This document shows positions 23,467 to 42,907 of a DNA stretch of 64,000 bases, one piece after another (the stretch's first letter is position 1; the number at the start of each line of letters is the position of its first letter). Position numbers and translations under genes: made by a program. The notes under the pieces were generated by a model. The model worked only from the letters and a program-made list of their open reading frames with translations. It did no database searches and was not told the origin of the DNA. Origin of the DNA: Juglans regia (taxonomy: Eukaryota > Streptophyta > Magnoliopsida > Fagales > Juglandaceae); the NCBI RefSeq assembly GCF_001411555.2, contig NC_049915.1, positions 16,382,640 through 16,446,639 on the forward strand, in the 5' to 3' direction.

Positions 23467-24960
23467 GAACTATAGACTAGAAAATTTGAGCTGTGATTTA
23501 TAGTTCTTGGACTCTTTTTTCTTAGTATGCAATGCCAGTTCCTCCTCTGTATGTGTTATGTGTAGGTAAATTCAAATGAGCTACTTTTGCCATCTGAAGA
23601 AACTTTGTTGTTTCTTGTGGTTTTCTGAGCATAGATATAGAAAGCTAGCTGTTGTCCCAAATTTAAAAGATAAATTTTGATGTGGGCCTCCAATAGCATG
23701 TGCTACAGAAACTGCTGTTTTGTTTTGGAGGAGACGATTCTTAGCATTATGGACACTATTTTGGTGGCATTAATGCAGAACAGTTGTGTCTTTCACGGGG
23801 AAATTCATGGAATGTCAACATCTCAAAACATGGAGCCTATTATCTATTATGGTTTATACGTGCAGAAGATGAGGCATTTGGACATAGGCCAATTGGTTGA
23901 CAAGCTGGCCGGGACATTGGCCTTTTATCTATAATGGCTTCTTGTCAAAATTAAGAAATCAAAAGTGTATCATCTCTGGAGTTTGGAATAGCATAAATTT
24001 GAACCAGGTGTCAGTGTAATCAAAGTAACAGTAAACAATATCAGAATATGAGAGTTTTTTTTGAAGTATAGGGATGGGTTTCCCATTTTTCTTCATTAAC
24101 AATATTCAGGATATAGGCACTCTTTTTTATATGTTTGTGTTTTTAATTTTTGTAATAAATCATATGGTATCACATGGTGGTGCAACGTCAACATCATAGC
24201 CATCTGAATTGTAAGTTTCAAATGGCCAAGTAACATTATTCTAAAGATAGAGTTTTTATTGGATATTTCCGCGGCCAGCTCTAGTATTTCAGTTACAAAG
24301 GCTCCATTGTAAGGACTGCGACCTTGCGAAACAAGTTAACTGCATAAGATCAGCTGGAAACATTCAAACAGTGCAATCTCTCCTTATGAACATTGACTCT
24401 CTCTTCAACGTACGTCCCAGATGCATGTTGCTTTGAAGCTTGAACGTCAACTTTCTTCAATGCGCGCAAAATATTCGATAATGTTAATATATAGGTCATG
24501 TGCATGCAGTAGATCACTTTCTTTTATTTTTCTCTATCAAACACCGGACTTCACTCCCAGTTCATGAAAGAAATTAAAAAATATATGAAAAACTAAGAAA
24601 AATCATGCTGGGGCATTAATTACATATCGTAAATAGCTAGTGATATCAAAATGCAACAGTTCATCACAGCAAAGATGCCATATAAAGACTTCCTATTTGA
24701 ATTAATTAATATGAGTTCTCTAATGAAATGGCATTGTCGCATGCACAAGTTACAGCCCTTATTCATTTCTTTACGTGGCATGCTGCTGTTGGATAATTGG
24801 GCTGTATCTGCTGCAGAACTAGGCCCCATAAAAAATGGACATTAGTCTTCTCAACTGTCACGCGGGCATCTTACTTTCATGGTCAGAAACTTCAAGATTA
24901 TTACCGGTTGAAGTGATGGAATCCTCTTGTACAGTAATCAACGGCCAGTAGAAGATTTCA
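23467..24960. other. 3' flank of the SPARK gene and intergenic region
   Basis: The first few hundred bases are probably the 3' UTR. The rest shows short open frames (23677-23934 and 24651-24845 on +, 24620-24829 on -) with no family motif. No RNA gene is recognised. Confidence 0.4.
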
Positions 24961-25417
24961 AACCATGCATGCATATGATAATTACCATTACATTCAGACT
25001 GATTTTTCCAAAGAGAATCTCAAAATCACAGGTAATTAATAACTATGAGGCTGTGCACTTTTTATTACCTTTTAAAACAAGACCTAAACAACCAATGCAC
25101 CTAATTAAGAACAACAACACAGCAATGGGAGTTACTGAGAAAGCTGCTCTGTAGTGCTTCAAGGTACACCCTTCACAATCTGTGCATTGATCTCCCAAAG
25201 GCTCAGATTTTTTTCCTGTGGGCTCCATCCACGAACCCCATTTGGCATGACTTCAATTCATGCTTATCTTGTGGTTGCATGAGCCCCTGGTAGTTAATTA
25301 TGCAGGTCACTCATTATGCATTTATCAGGTGAAAGTGCATGGAAACCGACGGCTATGATTCAGCCATTTGTAACAGGGGGAGTAAAGGATGGTGGTTTTT
25401 CCTCTTGGCTGTCCTCA

Positions 25418-25423
25418 CACGTG
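25418..25423. promoter_or_regulatory. G-box / ABRE core upstream of MFT
   Basis: CACGTG inside ACACGTGT, 105 bp upstream of the TATA box. ABA-responsive bZIP factors such as ABI5 bind this type of site, and MFT in Arabidopsis is under ABI5 and ABI3 control. The motif is seen; its function here is inferred. Confidence 0.55.
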
Positions 25424-25457
25424 TTTGTTGCTGCTATTCTTAACTTTGTGATGGTCT

Positions 25458-25467
25458 ATGCATGCAT
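25458..25467. promoter_or_regulatory. RY motif upstream of MFT
   Basis: ATGCATGCAT contains the RY core CATGCA on both strands, about 60 bp upstream of the TATA box. B3 seed regulators such as ABI3 and FUS3 bind this core. Confidence 0.5.
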
Positions 25468-25527
25468 CTTAGATTACACTAATCCAAGGGCCCCATGCCA
25501 TTTTACCTTTCACACTACATTAGTTTG

Positions 25528-25535
25528 TATATAAA
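25528..25535 (+). promoter_or_regulatory. TATA box of MFT
   Basis: TATATAAA lies 112 bp upstream of the MFT start codon, which puts transcription start near 25560 and gives a 5' UTR of about 80 nt. It is the only good TATA match close to the gene. Confidence 0.7.
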
Positions 25536-25639
25536 AGCTCTACCCTGCAACAAATGTCTCATCTGCCGGACACAAAAAAGCCTAGTTTTTTTTTTCCCTT
25601 TGTTGCTGCTGCTTGTGCTTCTCTGTTCTTCCTTTTCTC

Positions 25640-27402
25640 ATGTCTACCTCCGTTGATCCTCTTATTGTTGGCCGAGTGATTGGCGATGTTGTTGACATGT
25701 TTGTGCCTACGGCAAATATGTCTGTCTACTTTGGCCCCAAGCATGTCACAAACGGATGCGATGTCAAACCATCTGCAGCCACCAATCCTCCAAAAATGAC
25801 TCTCTCTGGGAACTCGGACGAGCTGTATACCCTGGTCTGATCTGCCTGCATGCATGAGTCTTTAATCATGTTGATGATCTAAGTGACTGTTTTATCTTTT
25901 CATTTGTTTGTGCTTGGATATATATTCTTGTAAAGGATGGTTTTTCATGCAGGTTATGACTGATCCTGATGCTCCTAGTCCTAGCGAGCCCAGCATGCGA
26001 GAATGGGTCCATTGGTTAGACAAGATCATGAGCCCCCTCAATTTTTTATTTCTCTGGCTAGTTTTGTATTTTCATTTCCTTCTTTCTTTGGTTCAAATAT
26101 TTTCATGCAATTCTTTTGTGTTTTCAGGATTGTTGTTGACATTCCCGGTGGAAAAAACCCAACTCGAGGTAGACACCAAAACTCTGTAGACTGACTTTCT
26201 TTCTTGTGTTTCCTTTTTCAGTTTTATTTCTGAGATCCAAATAAAGGCATATATTGAACGTTTCAATCTTCTCTCTCCCCACTCCCCAAAAACATGCATG
26301 CATGCACTCGAGTTGGTCAAGTTCATAGAATTCTCTGTCTCTTCTGAATAACCAGCTGCTGTACTCGGGGCTGCTTGTCTCAGATACTAATGGTAGAATG
26401 ACATGGGGAATGGATGGCTGCCGCTGTAACCGCAGTGTTAAATAAGCAATTTCATCCCTGACAACTAGATCAGTGGTCATCCTTCCTCGATAGGGTCACA
26501 AAGAATCTTCTGCACCTCTTTTTCCACGCAAAATCAACATGCATATGAATGAATGTCTTTCGTCGATCTAGGATGTTTCTGATTTCAGAAAATCGAAATC
26601 ATCAGGGCTACATCACATCCATGATGTGCCCCTAGCTAGTCTTGAAAAAAATGCTTGTGCCAATTGCTTATTAACAACTGTCACAACTCTCAAGCCGCAG
26701 AATTTGCAAAATGGGCAAAAGTATGTATGATTTTTGCACGCACCATGCCTGATTCTGGCTCTGATCACCACGTGGTGCAAATTAAATATGTTCTATCATG
26801 AACATTGTGTGTATATATATATATATATGCTTTCACTGATCTGTTTCTAACCAATATCTGAAAATATTTTTTCACCTTTTTTTATTTTTGCTTTCAAATA
26901 AATTGCATGCAAGATTGTGGACGACACGTGTTGGGCACATAATCTGCCTAAGCATGGTTCCACTTTTCATAGTCAAACGATCGACATGTAGCAACGTGGG
27001 GTCCTTTGAGCCCAGATGGCATATATCTAGATGTTCCACGTGGTAAACATGTAGAGGCCCCACTAAGAAATTTCCAAAATAAGTTCGCTAAATATAACGC
27101 AGAAAAACAAAAGAAACGTAAACTGATTTTGAGGATGCTGTAACTTATCTTCAAAAACTGAGAATATTATTGTCTTTGCAGGGAAGGAGATACTGCCATA
27201 TGTAGGGCCACGACCACCAATCGGAATCCATCGCTACATACTGGTGCTGTTCCGACAGAGGGCTCCTCTTGGGCATGTTGACCAGCCAACCTCGCGTGCA
27301 AACTTCAGTACCCGCATCTTCGCAGGGCAGCTGGATTTGGGTTTGCCGGTGGCAACTGTTTACTTCAACTCCCAGAAAGAGCCAGCGAACAGGAGGCGCT
27401 GA
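25640..27402 (+). CDS. MFT: MOTHER OF FT AND TFL1 (PEBP family)
   Basis: Four exons, 25640-25834, 25953-26014, 26128-26168 and 27182-27402, encode 172 residues. The 62-nt second and 41-nt third exons are the hallmark of the FT/TFL1 family. The protein shows the PEBP anion-pocket motifs DPDAPSPS (69-76) and GIHRYI in exon 4, then RANFSTR. It carries MFT-type features: [11 protein letters not shown] in exon 1, Trp83 (REWVHW) where FT has Tyr and TFL1 has His, IVVDIPGG, and a C-terminus [11 protein letters not shown] acts as a phospholipid-binding-like scaffold in the ABA and gibberellin control of seed dormancy and germination, not mainly in flowering. All splice sites are GT/AG and no residue is obviously lost, so the gene looks functional. 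Intron 3 is long, about 1 kb, and carries several G-box and RY motifs. Confidence 0.96.
26293..26306. promoter_or_regulatory. Tandem RY motifs in MFT intron 3
   Basis: CATGCATGCATGCA gives three overlapping CATGCA cores about 125 bp into intron 3. Another RY core lies in intron 1 at 25849-25854 and one in intron 3 at 26906-26911. Confidence 0.4.
26769..26774. promoter_or_regulatory. G-box in MFT intron 3 (first)
   Basis: CACGTG within the palindrome CCACGTGG, a strong ABRE/G-box context. Confidence 0.4.
26925..26930. promoter_or_regulatory. G-box in MFT intron 3 (second)
   Basis: CACGTG within ACACGTGT, the same octamer as in the promoter, 14 bp after an RY core at 26906-26911. Confidence 0.4.
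27037..27042. promoter_or_regulatory. G-box in MFT intron 3 (third)
   Basis: CACGTG within CCACGTGG, about 140 bp before exon 4. Confidence 0.4.
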
Positions 27403-27720
27403 GCAGTGGCAATATCGCATTCATGGTGTCATATATCCATAGAGAGATTAGCCATGATCGATGAAATAATATTAATTAGAAGTATCTTTTTTAAGTTTTT
27501 GTTTGACGAACGTAGTAGTACTGTGGGTCGACTCTCTTCCTTCCTTTGGTTTGTGTTTTTTGGTGTAGGAGGGAGGAGGAAGTGAAGTGCCCATTAATTA
27601 TCGGTCGTTTTTTCCGGCCATTAATATATGTTAGAACTATATATGCTTTTGTGGTTCTTTGCTATTGGAATTATTATTAATATTGATGCTTGTTTTGTCT
27701 ATGTATTTGTTGTTTCATAA

Positions 27721-27761
27721 CTTCATACGATACAACAAATACGAATTAGTATCGTACGAAG
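27721..27761. other. Short inverted repeat downstream of MFT
   Basis: CTTCATACGATAC (27721-27733) and GTATCGTACGAAG (27749-27761) pair over 12 of 13 bases with a 15-nt loop. It may be a hairpin in the 3' flank or a small transposon relic. Confidence 0.4.
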
Positions 27762-27944
27762 ATATATTAATTTATAAATTTATTTTTATGAGATTTTTTC
27801 GTAACCGTAGTACTTCTCTATTTTAAAATTAGTCATTAAATTTTAACGAATAAAAATTATTTTTTTAAATTTTTTAACTATTATATACAATAAAAAAATT
27901 TATGATATAAAATAAAGATCGTGTCCCCTAAACCGAAAGCTCAT

Positions 27945-28260
27945 GTCTGCTCCAAAAGCTCATGTCAGTGATGCTTTTGCTGCAGCATGCTATGCTTTAA
28001 TTGGAGGATTGTAACTGTGCCATGAATGGTGACTCAACCAAGTGATTTTTGAGGGAGATGCTAAAGTAGCAATTGAGTCTGTTAATACTTCCAAAGCTGA
28101 TTGTTCTTGGAAGGGGCCGTTGATTGATGATATTCAGTTCATTCTATCAAGGCATGCAAGGTGGAAACTGAGTTTTGTTAAAAGGAGCGGCAACAAGGCA
28201 GTTCTGTTCGGCTTGAAGAAGGCCCTCCAGAAGTGATGTCTGCTATTTTATTAGACAAAC
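27945..28260 (+). pseudogene. LINE RNase H fragment
   Basis: The frame at 28042-28236, with degenerate sequence just upstream, shows FEGDAKVAIESV, then SWKGPLIDDI and FVKRSGNKA, the C-terminal part of a plant LINE RNase H domain. The catalytic Asp of EGDA is kept but the usual HxLAK tail is altered. No RT or endonuclease precedes it, so it is an isolated 3' remnant. Confidence 0.7.
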
Positions 28261-28569
28261 CATGTATTGATTGATATTGGAGCAATGAAATTTCTTTCAT
28301 TTCAAAAATATATATATATATATATTTGGCTGTGTATCAACGGATTGGTTTTGCCAATTAAACTGCATAGATTTGAATCAAAGAGAATGTTTGGTTTTTG
28401 TGAAATTAGCTTGAGTGTAGCCCATCTAGCTTGGCAATACATTGGTTTCTCACTAAGAGAACCAATGATCGAATCTCTCCTTAATCCCCCATGTATTAAA
28501 AAAAAAAGAAAAAGAATACAACTGGCTTTGCAGCAACATTTGTCATAAAATAATAATTTTATTTGAAAA

Positions 28570-28680
28570 TTTTTACATCACATACTATCTATGGAGTATA
28601 ATTTAATTTGAAAGATAAATTTTAAAATTTAAATTTAACAAATCAAATTATATTATGTGGATGGTATTTGGTGTAAAGGC
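28570..28680. repeat. Short MITE, copy 1 of 2
   Basis: The ends TTTTTACATCACATACTATCT and, on the - strand, GCCTTTACACCAAATACCATC are inverted repeats around ATAATTTAATTTG. The same structure is seen at 62305-62400. Confidence 0.55.
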
Positions 28681-29193
28681 ATTGATCAAATAGCACTACT
28701 CGTAATAGAATGTATAATTTTCATGAAAAAGTATGTGATAGAATCATTGGTAGTGAGAGTTGAGGATTTTGTAGCAACAAATTGAGATGATGGAGAAATT
28801 GAAGCCCAAAATGCATGGAAAATCATCCTCAATCATACAATACAAGCTTCGGAAAAATTTAGCTTGGGAGGGGCCACAGTTAAAAGGTGTGTCACAATTT
28901 GTTGAAAGGCAACCTCCTTATGAGACTCTTTCAATTGCTTCTTTTAACTTTAGTTGCAAGCAGCTTATACATGTTGTTAAATTCCAATAACAATGTAATT
29001 GCATGTAAGCCACTAAGATGGTGGACTATAGTTCACTTCTTGGGCTCCATAACTTCACATCGCTCCTTCAAATATTGAATTAAAATTCATATAAAACAAG
29101 TCAAACTGAGTATAAAAAGATGGTGATTAGGATCAACGTTATTTGAGAGAGAAGTTCTTACTATTTTTAATAATTATAATGAACTCCAATTAA

Positions 29194-29314
29194 CACTATA
29201 ATAAAAATAAATATTTGTGATGGATTATTTGTGACAAAAACGTACTCATGTTGACAGAAAATAATCATTTTTGTTAGAAATAACTGGTCACAAATAAACA
29301 GTTTTCTTGTAATA
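29194..29314. mobile_element. Miniature CACTA-like element
   Basis: It begins CACTATAATAAAAATAA and ends GTTTTCTTGTAATA, close to the CACTA/TTGTAGTG ends of the CACTA superfamily. Subterminal TTTGTGAYGGATTATTTGTGAC repeats recur inverted (GGTCACAAATAA). About 120 bp, no coding capacity. Confidence 0.6.
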
Positions 29315-30352
29315 ATTATAACTTTATATACGAGTCTGACTTATCCATGCCGAGTCCAATATTAGATAGATGGAGTATGATAACGACTATATTAAAGGCG
29401 CTTTTGAGTGTTTATATATATCTCACATTAGTTATTTACTAGATGAAACTGCATTTCATAATAAATCGAAGAAAGATTCCTGGCTATGGGATCATGTTCT
29501 TGGACGTTGGCTTTCTCCATGAGAAGTAGTAGAAGTTGCAATAGGAATTTTTGCATCATCTATCTTGAGTCCATTTAATAAAGAGCAATAGCTCCACCAT
29601 GCTAATATCTTAATTCATTTGGGTGATGTTATGTTTATAAATGGGTAGGAGGGTCTATTGATAAAACTAGCAGAGAAAAATTATTTTTGACAAACATTAT
29701 GTTTTGTTTTTTGGAGGTCTAAAAAAATTCACTTGTCACTATCAATTCTTTCACAATACCCTTTACACATTCGATTACTCGAGCACGTAACGTTAATATT
29801 TTCTTTAGGCGTTATTGTTTAAGAGAAAATCTATTTAAAAGGCTTATTTTTTACACCCAATTTACTGTTGATGTGGAAGCTTTCCACACCAGTTATGCTA
29901 AAAATATGATTGGTGTTTTAATTTTTTTTTTAAATTATAATAGATCTCACTATAAGCAGCGTGTTAACACACAGGTTGTATATAGCAAAACTCTATTGTG
30001 TAGTACTCGACAAAATTATTTTTGAAACTTAAGAAAAGCCTATCAAATATCACGATGTGATATGCAGAAGATCCCTAAAGCATTACTTAAACGTATTATG
30101 CAATCGACAGTTCGCAAAAGGCCATGAAAGTAGAACAGAAAAATCTGGATGATATGGTCTAACTATTTTTTGTATGTCGTGAAACCATTAAGGCAAGGTC
30201 CTTGATTTGGAGTCATCCACGAGGAATAAATCCAATCCACCAGAATTATGTAGTTGGTAATCTAGGAGAACCTAGTACGGATTATAAACCTAATGTTGAT
30301 AAACGTTACGCCTGCCAGATCAGTTGATATGATCAGAGCTAAGCGATCTATT

Positions 30353-30488
30353 TAAAGGTCTATAATGTGCAAGCATTGTGCAGACCTTTGAAAAAAAGAG
30401 ACTCGCTAAGAAAAAGTGGCTTTTTTTCATATGAGTCCTATTTTTTTTCCCAAGGGTCAGCGCGGTGCTTGCACATTTTAGACCTTTA
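30353..30488. mobile_element. MITE with ~40-bp inverted repeats
   Basis: TTAAAGGTCTATAATGTGCA at the left is mirrored by TAAAGGTCTAAAATGTGCAA on the - strand at the right end. The inner parts (CAGACCTTTGAAAAAA and TTTTTTCCCAAGGGTC) also pair, so the whole 136 bp can fold. Confidence 0.7.
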
Positions 30489-31000
30489 CATATGATTTTC
30501 CAAGTAATAAATGGCTAAAAATGGAGGGGTGAAAAGGCAAGGCAGGAATTAAGAGGATATCAGGCAATTTCTGCAATTTCTACCAGTCATTGACAATTTA
30601 AGTTATGAATTCAATCAAAGAAACACATTCAACTCCATTGGGGTATGATGGAGATAGGATGATGAAGTTACAATAAGTTACCAGCAATCAGAACTAAGCG
30701 GTTATATAGGTAAACGAAATGAAAACAAAATACAGATTCCCTGTTCTTCAAACCAAAACCTCTCCCTATTGTATCACAGTACACAAAGGGGACAATGTTG
30801 TGGTGTCTTCCAAATAATGTTTCATTACAAGATTTTCTCTACTACTAACACAATTATCATGCAATCGAGCGTTAGCTTCTACCTGAAATAATGAGGGTCT
30901 TCAGTGTAGATTTATCGAGCACCCTCCATCCATACCACGGAGGAAATATGCACTGAGCACAAAACTACACTATCTGGAAGTATAGATCAGAGCTAGGAAA

Positions 31001-39657
<8,657 letters not shown>

Positions 39658-39920
39658 ACACACAAAACTCCCTTCCCACTTCCTCGTTTCCCAGCCACTC
39701 GATCTATTCAGCGTTGCCCTCCTCTCTCTCACTCTCTTTCTTCCCTTCCAAGAATCTCTCTCTATCTCTCTTCGTAGCTTCTGCCACCTGCTCTTCTTTC
39801 TTGGGTTGTTTAGCTTGCCTTTCTTGGGGGGGCTTTGGGATGGGACAGAGAAAGTGAAACAGAGTCGTGTGGTTGCTTTTGAGAGATGGGCTGCGGAGAA
39901 TTAATGATGCAAAAAAACGG

Positions 39921-39928
39921 TATATAAA
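39921..39928 (-). promoter_or_regulatory. TATA box of the MAP kinase gene
   Basis: On the - strand TTTATATA lies 264 bp upstream of the start at 39657. It would give a 5' UTR of about 230 nt with a GA-rich tract (39725-39775 on the - strand), typical of plant leaders. Confidence 0.5.
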
Positions 39929-40349
39929 CAGATGCTTTGCTCCCGACGTGTCGTGAAATCTGTGAGAACGTGTATTTTTATTCAGTGTTGGGTTTTCTTT
40001 TCTGTTCAATCATCGAGAGTTTTGCATGTTCTGTCAAGACAAAACCAAGTTTTGACCTGACTCTTTGATGACATCACTCTCAATCTCCATTATTTATGCA
40101 AGAGTTTCTAGGCTTTCCCTTAAAGACAAATTAAGCAGTCATGATCAGGTAAAAATACTGTCACTTTTAGTTCTGAGGAGGCACTTTGATGGATCTGAGA
40201 TTAGATTTTTTGTAGGACACAGTGATTCCAAAATCTTAAATGGTGTTAAGAGTTTTGAAACCCAGATCCAAATATTCTCTCAATAGTTTTGGAGGATCTA
40301 GTTACAGCATACTGGAATCTAATTTAAAATGCTAGTTTAACAAAAAGAA

Positions 40350-40500
40350 AAAGAATTGTTACCATCCCAAAGAAATTTTATAAAACTAAATCTATAAATT
40401 GGCATGACTTTATATAACACGTTAAATTTATTTTTCAATCTAACATATCATATTAAATTATATTAGTTGGTAAATTTATTTTTGTAAAATTTCATTGTAG
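40350..40500. repeat. MITE-like repeat, family copy 1
   Basis: AAGAAATTTTATAAAACTAAAT with ATAAATTGGCATGACTTTAT is shared with 41163-41330 and 54215-54345. The ends are inverted repeats (GTAAAATTTCATTGTAG at the other end). Confidence 0.5.
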
Positions 40501-40634
40501 ATAAAGATTTCTCTTTAAAAAACAAGTGATTGCCTTCTCTTACCCTTATCAATAATTGATAAAGATATGGACACAAATAATATGTGTATGTATGAATTTC
40601 AATGGATCATGGAAGTGCTTGTAGTATTGTTTAT

Positions 40635-40790
40635 TTTGAAAATAAAAATTTTATATGCAGTTATTTTTACGTATTCTTTTACGTACTCTACTAATATAAT
40701 TGGTTGCATCATTTTTTTAATTTAAAATAATTGATTTGATCAATCACATTAATAGAGTGAACAAATAGTACGAAAAAAATAAATGTAGAT
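40635..40790. repeat. MITE-like repeat with an inverted copy at 48768-48921
   Basis: TATGCAGTTATTTTTACG, TACTCTACTAATATAATTGG and TTGCATCATTTTTTTAAT are matched in reverse orientation at 48768-48921. Confidence 0.55.
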
Positions 40791-41162
40791 GGAAGAATTC
40801 AAAAACCAAAAAAACTCTCCAATTAATGTACAATATTATATTATAGCTATAATGTACTATATTGTAGCTATTCAATTAAAACAACTCCCCAATGGTGGTA
40901 GCTTTAAATGTTTTTTCCTTAAAATCTAATAGTTGTGAGAATGTGTTTTTGAATGAATTTGCAATATAGAAGAAGCAAGGACATTCGAATGCTATACAGT
41001 CTAGTTTTCCTTTGTAGTAAATAAAACAAATTGATTTACTTTTAAGTATCTCTTATCGTAGGGTTCACTACAATTATAAAAATAGTAAAAAAAAAACAAC
41101 TTTTTTTATATTGACTAACAACTATCCACATTATTGCCATATGAAAAGTGTTATAATCATAA

Positions 41163-41330
41163 AAGAAATTTTATAAAAGTAAATTTATAATTTATGTGAT
41201 TTTATATGATACGTTAGATCTATTTTTTAATAAAAATAATTTTAGAATTTTTTATACTACTTTAAACTACGTCAATTTATGAGTTTAATTTATAAAATTT
41301 TTTATAATTAAAACATTTCTTTTGACATAT
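41163..41330. repeat. MITE-like repeat, family copy 2
   Basis: AGAAATTTTATAAAAGTAAA at the left mirrors TTTATAAAATTTTTTATAAT at the right. The centre holds TATGATACGTTAGATCTA as in the related copies. Confidence 0.5.
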
Positions 41331-42440
41331 TTTTTGGGTGAATAAATTATCTTAAAAATCATTTCTTTTTTTAAATAGAATAAATACACTAGTTTTAGAG
41401 AGGCTGGTGTAAACTCAAACTGTAAACAGGTTTGACAATTATGCAAGAGCATAGAGCAACCGCAGCCACACAATTAAAAACGCAAAAGAAAAAACTGCTC
41501 ACCCTTGTTGAAAATTTCAGGCCCATCAAAATGTAGCCATACATTGTTGACAAAATGGACTTTGATTAATAGAAAAAGGCAAGAAAGAGTAAAAGCTTCA
41601 AAGTTAATTATAATTCGTAAAATAATAAAAGTTTGCACATGATTGGGTGTATTTCTCTGTAAAAATGATAACTCAACATCATTTTTTATAATATTTTATA
41701 AAATAATTTTTAAAATAAGAGAATTTTATAAAATATTTTATAAAAATAATATTATTTTATTAAAATACTCTTATTTTATAACATGTATGATAAAATATGT
41801 TGTGATGCATATCGTTACTCATTTCTATGTGACGTATGACTCAATTATCCGGAAAGCAAGGGTGGATTCCGTTTATGTCAATCAAAGACAATTATCTCCG
41901 TTGAAATAATAAACATGGAGGAGTTTGCACGCAATTATGGAATTTTTTTTTTAATTTTTTTAACAAATAAAAGAAAAGAAATCAGTTTATTGTAGTGTTA
42001 ACCTCTTTTTTATTCTTTTCCAAAATCATAATTTTAAATAGAAATATCATCAATAAAAGAAAATAATAATTTCTAATTCATAATATATTTGATGAAACTA
42101 TTTCGTTTGTATAATTTTGCATAAAAAATAGCTTAAAGTCAGGCATATTTTGTATATGCATGACTTTAAGATTGGCGTTTATCATTATTCTTTGTTTTGA
42201 TAATAAAAAAAAAAAAACACTAACCAAGTCTAACTAATTTGTAACTAAAAACTAAAAATTACAACTGTAATACCTAGACCCACTAAAATATACTCACCGT
42301 TTATGTTTCATATTTTTACCTTGGTTTTTCTTTTCTCCACATTTTACACACATATGTGTCTACAAATACCAAAAAATTGGAGCATGTCACACTTCATTGA
42401 AGTCATGTCCAATCAAATTGTTTGAGGACGTGTTTTGTAC

Positions 42441-42907
42441 TCCTGCAATTAGTCCTACTAACTTGCAACCAGAAAATGAGAGTGGCTCAAAGGTGTGAGC
42501 GACACCTCTAATACCTAGGTCAGTGATAGTGAATCGTGTTTTCAAACATTCAGGTATTTATATGGGTAGATTGCCTCTATATGGTAGGGCTTGTCCTTTA
42601 GAGTTTGGCTTCATTCCTTCTTCACTATAATGCAGGTCGTCAGGATCTTAATTTCACCCATGTGAGGGTGAATATCTTGCTGGAAGTCATTAATTTTCCA
42701 CAATGTCCGTTATATTATTAAGCCCATATTAACTTTGACAGGATTTGAATTTCGTGCTCATGTGTTTGATAGTCTTGCTCATTTTGTCTCAAGATAGTAC
42801 GCTTGTTATGTTTCTAATAATCACATGGATGGCCATGGGCCTTGGGGCCATGAACCTTAATCTTTGATCCACTCTCTTGAGTGGAATATTTTGAATAGCA
42901 TACCCTA
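42441..42907. other. Unidentified sequence abutting the copia element
   Basis: This block follows directly where copia RNase H similarity stops. It shows no LTR-like match to 47084-47350 and no recognisable domain, so it is probably older flanking DNA or another element. Confidence 0.4.

Larger units (their letters stand above)
28681..31000. other. Gene-poor region with short elements
   Basis: Apart from the two small elements listed separately (29194-29314 and 30353-30488), no gene is recognised. A 67-codon frame at 28787-28990 has no family motif. The right part, from about 30750, is probably 3' UTR and flank of the MAP kinase gene on the - strand. Confidence 0.4.
39930..42440. other. Gene-poor AT-rich region
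   Basis: Only degenerate MITE-like repeats are recognised here (listed at 40350-40500, 40635-40790 and 41163-41330). No coding gene can be supported. Confidence 0.45.
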
